A DNA stretch of 64,000 nucleotides from Arion vulgaris (taxonomy: Eukaryota > Mollusca > Gastropoda > Stylommatophora > Arionidae), in NCBI GenBank assembly GCA_020796225.1, contig CM036755.1, positions 63,002,652 to 63,066,651 on the forward strand, read 5' to 3'. The translations under genes and the position numbers were made by a program. This document shows, one piece after another, positions 53,700 through 63,255 of this stretch. The notes beneath the pieces are model-generated. The model had not been told where the DNA came from and did not search any database. It saw nothing but the letters and a program-made list of their open reading frames with translations. The number at the start of each line of letters is the position of its first letter. The stretch's first letter is position 1.

Positions 53700-54908
53700 G
53701 TAAAACTATTTGATTGGCAAAACACGTAATTACAAAGTACTGTAGTTTTACAAATTACAAAAACAATGACAAAATACAGCAACGTTTCGACCAACAAGGC
53801 CTTTATCAAGCAAACGAACAAACAGGAGTGACAAATTAAAATGAAACACAAATGGACGACCAAATACAAACGTATCTAAGGAAAATCTGGAATAAAAACG
53901 AATAACGAAATAAATGTAACACAAAAAAACACACATAAAAACTAGAAATAGAAAGGAAAAGAAACAATGAAACATCTAGTAAATATATAACTTGAATACA
54001 TGCAACATATCCCATATAGATTACAAAGCATGGGAAGAGAAAGTACTAAGAAGCATAAGAATGTAATACGTTGAGCCGCGTGGTCGCAAGGTACCATACA
54101 AAGAAATCAACCGATTCTCCAGAGCAAATCGACTGCGATCATCCGAGAACATGATCGGATGGCTGTGACCTGGACATCGTGAGCACCTAAATGGCCAGTG
54201 TCATTGAAATGGAGTGGCTCAGGGTCACAGAGCATTGGCGTATGTCGCGTAAGTGTTGGGCGAATCGGTCACTGAGCCTCTTGCCTGTCTCGCCGATATA
54301 AGCCTTGTTACAACGCTTACAGATAATAGCATAGATAAGATTACGGGACTCGCATGTGAACCCATCGTCAATAAGAAACGTGCCTAAAGGAAAGATACAG
54401 TACGCGTCTGTACCACATAAGCACACGTGTTGCAACGCCGACGACCACACTGGACAGTGCCAAAATGAGTCTGGATATTGGACTTAAGGCGACTGTGTAC
54501 CAACATATCCTTAAGACTTCTGTCCCGTCTGTAAGACGCAAAGGATAGTTAGGGAAGACCGAACGGGTCTCAGGATCTGATCTAAGGAGAGACAGATGAC
54601 GGAATAAAACATTTTCACCAGGGAACTATGGGGGTGGTAAGTTAAGATAAGTTTTACTCTGTCAGAGTTAGTAGTCCTATGCTGACTGGTAAGGGCCTGC
54701 TGGCGAGTGATTTTCTGAACTCGATGCATAGCCGAGACAAGCACCCTCTCCGGGTATAGGCGCCTACGAAAGAAATCAAGCATCTCGCGAGCTCTCTCAA
54801 GAAAATCATCGTCCTCACTACAAAGGCGACGAAGGCGTAAGAGCTGCGAGAATGGCAAAAAGTCACGACAAGCCCGGGGATGGGAAGAAGTATAGAGGAA
54901 AACTATGT
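53700..54908 (-). mobile_element. Penelope-like element, left (minus) arm of a head-to-head pair
   Basis: Minus strand: RLCSEDDDFLERAREMLDFF, RRLYPERVLVSAMHRVQKI, LTYHPHSSLVK, then after a shift CGTDAYC, FTCESRNLIYAIICKRCNKA, YIGETGKRLSDRFAQHLRDI. The 3-prime tail runs to about 53715 with CTTGATAAAGGCCTTGTTGG and TCGAAACGTTGCTG. Several single-base shifts break the frame. The GIY-YIG core is intact in sequence. Confidence 0.85.
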
Positions 54909-55865
54909 GCATAGTTTTCTCCTCTATCTCTTCCCATCCCAGGCTGTCGTGACTCTTGCCATTCTCACGCTCACGCCTTCGTCTGCTGCTGTGAGGACGA
55001 TTGTTTCTTGAGAAAGCCGCGAATGCTCTGATTTCTTTCGTATGCGCTCGGGAAAACGTCTCGGCAATGCATCGGTCGCTGACAGCTGCTCTGATCGGCA
55101 TAGACTAGCTTAACTTACCACCATGATTCCCTGAGTGAAAATGTTTTATATCTCGTCTCTCCTTAGATCGAGATCTGGACTCATTCTGCTAACGTCTTGT
55201 TCTTGAACGGACAGAATCTTAGTATGTTGATCCGTCGCTTAAGTCAATATCAGACTCATTGGCACTGTCGTATGATCGTCGCGTTACTTCGTTGCTTATG
55301 TGATCGACGTCTATTCTTTCCTTTAGCCGTTTCTTTGACGATGGAGTTACATGCGAATCCTGTCATTATCTATGCTATTATCTGTAAGCGGTAACAGGCT
55401 ATTCGGCGATGGCAGAAACTCGGTATCGTCGCCCAACGCCGCGACATGCCAATGCTCTGTGACCGCACCACCCATTCAATGACACTGGCCGCAACTCTGT
55501 CAGGTTGCATCGATCATGTTCTCGGATGATCGCGTCATTGCTGAAATCGGTTTGCATTTCCTTGCACGTACGCCATTCTTATTTCTTCCCTCCATGCTTT
55601 TGTTGTAGGGTATGTGCATGTATTCAAGTATTATTTCTAGATGTTTCTGTTTTTTTCCTTTCTATTTCTGTTTAGTGTGTTTTGTGTTATTATTGTTATT
55701 CTTTTTATTCCAGATTTTCTGAACGTTTTTATTTTCGTCATTTGTTTTAAATTTTTCCCTATTTTTCGTTTCGATAAAACGCTTGTTGTCGAAAACGTTG
55801 CTGTATTTTTTCATTGTTTTGTAATTTGTAAAACTACAATACTGTTTCTGTTAATCTATTTGAAA
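54909..55865 (+). mobile_element. Penelope-like element, right (plus) arm, heavily deleted mirror copy
   Basis: Starting at the near-palindrome AAAACTATGTGCATAGTTTT (about 54900-54919), the + strand follows the left arm in mirror image: CTTCCCATCCCAGGCTGTCG, GACGATTGTTTCTTGAGA, TGCGAATCCTGTCATTATCT, TGTTCTCGGATGATCGC, and the tail GATAAAACGCTTGTTGTCG...AAACGTTGCTGTATT. It differs from the left arm mostly by many short deletions, so it is shorter and has no open frame. Confidence 0.8.
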
Positions 55866-56265
55866 TAATCAAACCATTTTTATTAACATTTTTGCAACAT
55901 ACTTACTGGTGTTGGCGATCATTAATCTCATTTATTACAAAATAGCCTGTTTTAAGTATTGACTGTTAGTTGAAATGTTTTCACTTCCTCGTTATATGAA
56001 GTTATGCTGTACAAAATTTTACATTGTCATTATCGTTCTTCAAATTTCTTTATTAATATTATTTTTTCTGGAAGTTCATCCGCTTTGAATTCAGAAGTAA
56101 TCATGGCGACTAATATAGCGCCGCTGGTCGTTTTTTGCATGGGGGCTTGCTTTCAATATTACAATTGTCTCTCGTCATTGGGCAAACCTCCGACTTCAGA
56201 AGTACTGCAATTTTGATTTCTAAGCAAAGAATCATGGTTTCATGATGTTCAACCTCATACAATAG
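55866..56265 (+). other. Unassigned AT-rich sequence
   Basis: No gene or known repeat recognised. Confidence 0.5.
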
Positions 56266-56269
56266 GTCG

Positions 56270-56368
56270 AAAATGTTGATCCAAAGCTGACTTCGAACCC
56301 CGACATATTCTCGGCATTTGGTCAATAGCATAGCGTTCTAGCAACTTCGCTATCGCCAACCCCAGTTA
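56270..56368 (-). mobile_element. Possible tRNA-derived SINE head
   Basis: Minus strand: GGGGTTGGCGATAGCGAAGT (A-box-like) and GTCGGGGTTCGAAGTCAGC (B-box-like) about 55 bases apart. No other copy seen in the window. Confidence 0.5.
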
Positions 56369-56504
56369 TTTAGTGATTGTGCTGGTTATCACCATGTTTA
56401 CTGAAATATTTTCTGTCTGAAAAATAAAATATTGTTTCGCTCTAATGTTGATAATGAGATTTTGTCTGCACTTATCACTTTTAGAACATCAAAATCACCT
56501 GTGT

Positions 56505-56765
56505 GGTGCCGGGACCCGCAAGAGAAGCAAAGAATAGTACCACTACAACTTATAAAGCATATAGTAAGAGACGACTGATGTTGGGGCCTAGGAAGCTACC
56601 TAGTAAATAAAATGAGAAATTAAATTTGCGTGCTTTCTTGTAGGCGCATAACTAGTACAACGTACAATTGCTCCAAGGCTCAGATCACATACAAATCACA
56701 CAGAGTGGTTAACAAGTGTTCGTTATGGAATGTTCGAAGAAAAAGAAGAACTCAAAATTAATCAT
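56505..56765 (+). mobile_element. SINE family E copy
   Basis: GTGGTGCCGGGACCCGCAAG, ACCACTACAACTTATAAAGC, GCGCATAACTAGTACAACG, AAGGCTCAGATCACATAC, then GAAGAAAAAGAAGAA. Confidence 0.82.
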
Positions 56766-56948
56766 TTTAGCATCGCATTAGATTCTCAACATTCTTCTTA
56801 TAAGGATTAATTACAAAAGCGAACATTAATTTAACTACGGACCTGTTAGCGAACAGACATGTCTACAAGCACAATCGAAACCACACAGAACGTTTTTATA
56901 ATTTTCATTTCAATCATTGTAATAGTTACAAGATTTCTTAATGTTCTT

Positions 56949-56950
<2 letters not shown>

Positions 56951-57006
<56 letters not shown>
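56951..57006 (+). repeat. (TA)n microsatellite
   Basis: About 28 uninterrupted TA dinucleotides. Confidence 0.97.
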
Positions 57007-57009
<3 letters not shown>

Positions 57010-57164
57010 TGGCAGCTCGTCATAAAGGGCCAGTGGGGCCGCCACACCAAAATAAGGTGTAACGTGTATTTATTATTCTATATACATTAATATATCTAAC
57101 CAGAAACCATGATTTTCCGAATATATCTGTCTGTCCCCACCAACACAAATGATCACGAGCCGTC

Positions 57165-59652
57165 ACTGTATATATATATATATATAGGCGTACGAGTGGG
57201 AATATATATATATATAGCGGTACAGTGGGAATATATATATATATATATGTGAGTACAGTGGGAATATATATATATATGCGTACAGTGGGAATATATATAT
57301 ATATATATATATGCAGTACAGTGGGAATATATATATATATGCAGTACAGTGGGAATATATATATATATGGCATGATGGGAATATATATATATATATATAT
57401 GCATACAGTGAATATATATATATATATGAGTACAGTGGGAATATATATATATATATATATAGCAGTACAGTGGGAATATATATATATATAGCGGTACAAG
57501 TGGGAATATATATATATATATATGGCAGTACAGTGGGAATATATATATATATATATATTATATATAGCAGTCAGTGGGAATATATATATATATATATAGC
57601 ATTACAGTGGGAATATATATATATATAGCAGTACGAGTGGGAATATATATATATATATATATAGCAGTACAGTGGAATATATATATATATGCGGTCAGTG
57701 GGAATATATATATATATAGCAGGTACAGTGGGAATATATATATATATGCAGTACAGTGGGAATATATATATATATATATATAGCAGTACAGTGGGAATAT
57801 ATATATATATATGGGTACAGTGGGAATATATATATATATATAGCGTACAGTGGGAATATATATATATATATATATGAGCGTACAGTGGGAATATATATAT
57901 ATATATATATATGCAGTACAGTGGGAATATATATATATAGCGGTACAGTGGGAATATATATATATATATATATGGTACGAGTGGAATATATATATATATT
58001 AGCTATTAGTGGAATATATATATATATATAGCAGTACGAGTGGGAATATATATATATATATATATGAGGTACAGTGGAATATATATATATATATATATAG
58101 CGGTACGAGTGGGAATATATATATAGCGGTACAGTAGGAATATATATATATATATAGCGTACGAGTGGGAATATATATATATATGGCGGTACGAGTGAAT
58201 ATATATATATATAGCGGTACAAGTGGGAATATATATATATATAGCGGTACGTATGGGAATATATATATATATAGCGTACAGTGGGAATATATATATATAT
58301 AGCGTACAGTGGGAATATATATATATATATATATAGCGGTACGAGTGGGAATATATATATATATAGCGGTACGAGTGGGAATATATATATATATATAGCG
58401 GTACAGTGGGAATATATATATATATATAGCGGTACAGTGGGAATATATATATATATATGCGGTACGAGTAGGAATATATATATATATAGCAGTACGAGTG
58501 GGAATATATATATATATATATATGGTACGAGTGGGAATATATATATATATGCGTACAGTGGGAATATATATATATATGCAGTACAGTGGGAATATATATA
58601 TATATAGCGTACAGTGGGAATATATATATATATAGCGGTACAGTGGGAATATATATATATATATATAGAGTACAGTGGGAATATATATATATATATATGG
58701 CGGTACGAGTGGGAATATATATATATTAGCGGTACAGTGGGAATATATATATATATATATACGGTACGAGTCGGAATATATATATATATATAGCAGATGA
58801 GTGGGAATATATATATATATATAGCGGTACAGTGGGAATATATATATATATAGAAGTACGAGGGGAAATATATATATATATATAGCGGTACGAGTGGGAA
58901 TATATATATATATAGCGGTACGAGTGGGAATATATATATATATAGCGGTACGAGTGGGAATATGTATATATAGCGGTACAGAGTGGGAATATATATATAT
59001 ATAGCGGTACGAGTAGAATATATATATATATGCTTGTACGAGTGGGAATATATATATATATAGCGGTACAGTGGGAATATATATATATATATGGTACGAG
59101 TCGGAATATATATATATATATAGCGGTACGAGTGGGAATATATATATATATATAGCGGTACGAGTGGGAATATATATATATATAGCGAGTACAGTGGGAA
59201 TATATATATATATATGCAGCGTACAGTGGGAATATATATATATATAGCGGTACAGTGGGAATATATATATATATATAGCGTACAGTGGGAATATATATAT
59301 ATATGGTACGAGTGGGAATATATATATATAAGCGGTACGAGTGGAATATATATATATATGCAGTACAGTGGGAATATATATATATATAGTACAGTGGAAT
59401 ATATATATATATAGCAGTACGAGTGGGAATATATATATATATATATATATAGCAGTACAGTGGGAATATATATATATATATATGCGTACAGTGGGAATAT
59501 ATATATATAGCAGTACAGTGAGAATATATATATATATATAGTGGTACAGTGGGAATATATATATATATGGGTACAGTGGGAATATATATATATATATATA
59601 TATATAGCAGTACAGTGGGAATATATATATATATATATAGCGGTACGAGTGG

Positions 59653-59692
<40 letters not shown>
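57165..59692 (+). repeat. (TA)n-containing minisatellite, about 80 units of 28-40 bp
   Basis: Each unit is a short G-rich word, GCGGTACGAGTGGGAA or GCAGTACAGTGGGAA, followed by 6-14 TA repeats. Unit length varies only through the TA run. Both strands show long open frames of (IY)n because TATATA has no stop in one phase; these are not genes. Two word types (TACAGTGGG and TACGAGTGGG) alternate along the array. Confidence 0.96.
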
Positions 59693-59694
<2 letters not shown>

Positions 59695-60085
59695 AGCAAG
59701 TTGAATGCATTCGAAAATAGATGTCTGCGAAAAATAATGAATATAAAATGGAACGAATTCAGAAGAAGTGATGAAATCAGAGACATTTCTGGTCAATCCA
59801 CTAGTGACAACTGTTATAAGAAAGAGAAGATGGAGATATGTTGGGCACCTTGAGGAGAAATGATCAACGAATATCAAAGCAGGCATTGAAGTGGGATGCA
59901 TAGGGTTCAAGAAAGAGAGGTCAACCTAAAGAGACCATGAAACATACTTTGCTGAGAGAGGCAGGAAATATCGATTTCAGTTCCATGGAGGAGATTGAGC
60001 GAGGTTGCCCAGGATAGAGCGGTATGGAGAAATTACTTGCAGGCCCTATCGTAACGTATAACAGTCGAGAGGAATTATTATTTAT
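59693..60085 (+). mobile_element. LINE 3-prime end (type E)
   Basis: [31 protein letters not shown], then TTVIRKRRWRYVGHL, RKRGQPKETMKHTLLREAGN with frame shifts, ending GCAGGCCCTATCGTAACG and ATTATTATTA. It directly follows the TA array. Confidence 0.84.
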
Positions 60086-60128
60086 TATTATATATATATA
60101 TATATATATATATATTCCCACTCGTAGC
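60086..60128 (-). repeat. Single inverted unit of the TA minisatellite
   Basis: (TA)n then TTCCCACTCGTAGCG is the reverse complement of the array unit (CGCTACGAGTGGGAA), so the LINE tail at 59.7-60.1 kb lies between array units of opposite orientation. Confidence 0.85.
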
Positions 60129-60149
60129 GTTATGCTTTTAATTTCATGT

Positions 60150-60440
60150 GGTATAGACAAGAACATTGGAGCGGCTGGCCAAAGACAGCCAAGCATGCGA
60201 TCGTCAGTGAGGTGCGGCAAAAGAAAAAAACACCATCACTATGGAGGCAAAGAGGCGCAGAGAGCAAAGAGAGAACATCCTACGTATCAGCTCCAGTCTC
60301 TAGTTTAACCTGCAGCAACTGTTGCGGAGTGCCATTCAGAATAGGCCATTACAGCCATAAGAAACGTGATTCAGCACAGAAAATACTACGTGACGCAAAA
60401 CCTGTATTTCCTGAGACAAAGAGGTCAATGATGATGATGA
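60150..60440 (+). mobile_element. LINE C-terminal zinc-finger-like tail
   Basis: Reads TCSNCCGVPFRIGHYSHKKR and ILRDAKPVFPETKRSMMMM. A C-x2-C...GH-SH pattern followed by a (GAT)n tail is a common LINE ORF2 terminus. Upstream, QEHWSGWPKTAKHAIVSEV may be part of it. Confidence 0.65.
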
Positions 60441-60454
60441 GTGTCTGCAAGCAA

Positions 60455-60725
60455 TTACTCCATACACCTCTATCCTGGACAACTCGCTCAATCTTCTCTA
60501 TGGAAGTTAAGTCATATATTTCTCGCCTCTCTTAATAAAGATCGGTTCATGGTTTCCCTTAAGTATCTGTTCTTTCTTGAACTCTTTGTCTTCCACTTCA
60601 ATGCTTTTGGTATTCTTTGATCATTTCTTCTTAGATGATGCCCAACATATCTCCATTTTCTCTTTCTCAAAACAATTGTTACTAGTGGTTGATCAAAGAT
60701 TTTTCTGATTTTATCGCTTTTGAAT
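60455..60725 (-). mobile_element. LINE 3-prime end (type E)
   Basis: Minus strand: KIRKIFDQPLVTIVLRKRKW, RYVGHHLRRNDQRIPKALKW, KTKSSRKNRYLRETMNRSL. It joins head-on to a type D tail. Confidence 0.84.
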
Positions 60726-61065
60726 TTTCGCTGCCTGTGAAAAGTTACCAACAACACCAGAAAGACAGAGTCACCAACATCAGCATAAGAAAAAAAGTTG
60801 GCACAGAACCTTGCTTGAATTATATTGAGAAACAAAAAATGAAGTGGTTTAATCCACTTAAATAGAATTCATCCAAACTCCAGAGTATACAGAGTCATCT
60901 ACAACAGAACATCAGAAAAGAAGGCGAGAGAAAGAACACGAAAAAGATGGTTAGATGGCATAGCAGTAAAAATAACAATCACCCAAGCCACCAGAACAGC
61001 ACAAGACAAAAACAAAAAAAGCTACGACACTGTGCAACAACGTGGTAGCAGTGTGACCACAGAAG
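60725..61065 (+). mobile_element. LINE 3-prime end (type D)
   Basis: [12 protein letters not shown]... in shifted frames; the DNA blocks GAAAAGTTACCAACAACACC, AGAACCTTGCTTGAATTATA and AATGAAGTGGTTTAATCC match 17.93-18.06 kb. Confidence 0.8.
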
Positions 61066-61257
61066 AAGAATACATACTTATTATTTGATAGCAATTATTT
61101 ATCAGTAACGAGCAATAATAACGTGCATACAAGTACTAAGCTTCTTCTTCTTCTTCTTGTGTGTAAGATCTACTATAACCCGATGTGAACTGTAGATTTA
61201 ACCAATAAGGACAAGTACAGTCAGAATGCTATTGTCTTACTGGATGAAAATATTCTA

Positions 61258-61478
61258 CAGACGAAGGATTGACTTTATTGCACCATGTTTTACTCCATAT
61301 AGCTCGGTTCATCTCCACATAAGTGGTACGACACTTGCCGAGAGCAATACCAAACTCCGTAGCTCTGTTAAAAATCCGAGGGTATAAAAAATGCTTATAC
61401 GGACAGAACGTTGCGATCCGGATTCGAACCCACGAGCTATGGATCGCAAGGGAAAGGCTAAACCACTTTGAACAAAAG
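61258..61478 (-). mobile_element. SINE family A, head interrupted by a tandem array
   Basis: Antisense body ACGAAGGATTGACTTTATTG, GAGAGCAATACCAAACTCC and head CCGGATTCGAACCCACGAGC (B box). At the A-box position (AAACCACTTTG, about 61460-61470) the sequence passes straight into the 28-bp array. Confidence 0.82.
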
Positions 61479-61833
61479 TAAGGTATTTGATGGTAGTGAA
61501 CAAAAGTAAGGTATTTGATGGTAGTGAACAAAAGTAAGGTATTTGATGGTAGTGAACAAAAGTAAGGTATTTGATGGTAGTGAACAAAAGTAAGGTATTT
61601 GATGGTAGTAAACAAAAGTAAGGTATTTGATGGTAGTGAACAAAAGTAAGGTATTTGATGGTAGTGAACAAAAGTAAGGTATTTGATGGTAGTGAACAAA
61701 AGTAAGGTATTTGATGGTAGTGAACAAAAGTAAGGTATTTGATGGTAGTGAACAAAAGTAAGGTATTTGATGGTAGTGAACAAAAGTAAGGTATTTGATG
61801 GTAGTGAACAAAAGTAAGGTATTTGATGGTAGT
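61470..61833 (+). repeat. 28-bp tandem array, exactly 13 units
   Basis: Unit GAACAAAAGTAAGGTATTTG plus ATGGTAGT. Thirteen units in 364 bases, almost identical (one G-to-A change at about 61609). The three-frame antisense ORFs of 117-229 codons here are an artefact of a 28-base period without stops. Confidence 0.97.
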
Positions 61834-61854
61834 AAACAACTATGAAGAGTGTAG

Positions 61855-61975
61855 CAAAAATGACATAAAATGGCACAAACGGTTGGAGAAGACCACTACG
61901 GAAGGATGTTTCCGACAAAAGAAGACCACAGAGAAAATGGATTCATGATGTAATTGATGATTTGGACAAGGGTTC
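61855..61975 (+). mobile_element. LINE type A fragment
   Basis: AATGGCACAAACGGTTGGAG, AGACCACTACGGAAGGATG, AGAAGACCACAGAGAAAATG and GATTCATGATGTAATTGATG correspond to GHIKRH-GLEKT...RRPRRKWIHDVIDDL of type A. Confidence 0.78.
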
Positions 61976-62044
61976 CATATTATATTAATTTAAAAACCGA
62001 TATTTCTTTGAAACTTTGTAGCATATTCAATAGGTTACCATATT

Positions 62045-62180
62045 TCTTGAACATTGGTCGCATTGAGTACAGTAACACACATACACACATGAACATTGGT
62101 CGCATTGAGTACAGTAACACACTACACACATGAACATTGGTCGCATTCAGTACAGTAACACACTACACACACATGTATCC
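62045..62180 (+). repeat. About 42-bp tandem repeat, 3 copies
   Basis: Unit GAACATTGGTCGCATTGAGT followed by ACAGTAACACACTACACACA. Confidence 0.9.
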
Positions 62181-62574
62181 ACACAAAAACTACACACTGA
62201 CATAACAATGCCGGACACACATTCTTCACAAATCAACACATTGTTTGTAACAAATAACCTATATGTTATAATGTTTACAAATGTTTCATTAATGTCTCTG
62301 TAACATATTCACTCCACAGAAACAGAACATGACAGGAATATCGTAAACAAGACACAAGCAATATATAAATATAGACCTGCTACACATACATCAATAGAGC
62401 TCTATTTCATGTTTCATTATTCTCAAAAGGGATACATATAGCCATTGGTGTAACATATCGGTTCAATGAACGTCCCTAGACTTATTAAAATATAGCAATG
62501 AATTCTGGGCTATTAGTATGACAATGTATCTAAACAAACAATTGTATTAAATCTTTCTTTTTCCAATCTCAAAG
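62181..62574 (+). other. Unassigned sequence
   Basis: AT-rich; no gene or known repeat recognised. Confidence 0.5.
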
Positions 62575-62800
62575 AATGAGGAGATATGTTGAGCACACTC
62601 TGAAAACATCTTATCAATGAATCACAAAATAGACACTGAAGTTGGTGAAAAATTGTTCAAGAAAGATAAGACGTCCTGAGAATACCTTGAAGTGAACTTT
62701 ACTGGGAGAGGTGGGAACATCGGAACTCAATTCCTTGTATAGGATAAAGTGGTATGGAGAAATCGCTTAGTACAATATTCAGTTACAGCTGGAGGAATCA
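62575..62800 (+). mobile_element. LINE 3-prime end (type E), old
   Basis: GAGATATGTTGAGCACACTC, TCAAGAAAGATAAGACGTCC and TGAACTTTACTGGGAGAGG follow the type E tail order, strongly diverged. Confidence 0.65.
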
Positions 62801-63231
62801 AGCGTATAATTTTGAATTAAAACTACAGTACTGATACATGTCATATCATAAGAAGAAGCTGTTGAACAGGTGGTTATTAGTCATAAGTAATCAGAAGCTT
62901 CAAGGCAAATAAGTTAGTAGATTCATGTTCAATTCACATCACGTACTCTGTGTACTTGTTCCCGTAACATCAAGATACGAAGTGTTTGTGATATTCTAAA
63001 GTGTAAAGACGTTTACAGTCTTAAGACACACATGACAGATATAACATCAATAAAGAAAATACATCAGATATAGCACTGTGAGCAATGAGAAGATAACAAT
63101 TCTAAGATATACATCAAAGGTACAGTAAAACTATAGCAAACATTGTATATGCGACAATAATAAATGAGAGTTCTACATCTGTACTCAGTCTTGAATGATT
63201 ATTAAAAACAGTGCCGGCATACAATAGTGTT
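62801..63231 (+). other. Region upstream of the lectin-like gene
   Basis: AT-rich, with no element recognised. It must hold the promoter or 5-prime UTR of the gene at 63256, but no convincing core promoter motif was picked out. Confidence 0.4.
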
Positions 63232-63255
63232 TGATGCTATAATCCAACAAGAAAT

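Noticed and set aside
57695..59786. Very long antisense open frames (up to 671 codons) rich in IYIYIY
   Set aside because: They arise because (TA)n has no stop in one phase and the spacer words happen to lack stops. Composition is pure repeat, with no start context or domain.
61229..61918. Antisense 229-, 176- and 117-codon frames with a 28-residue period
   Set aside because: Same 28-base repeat read in three phases; flanks are a SINE and a LINE fragment.
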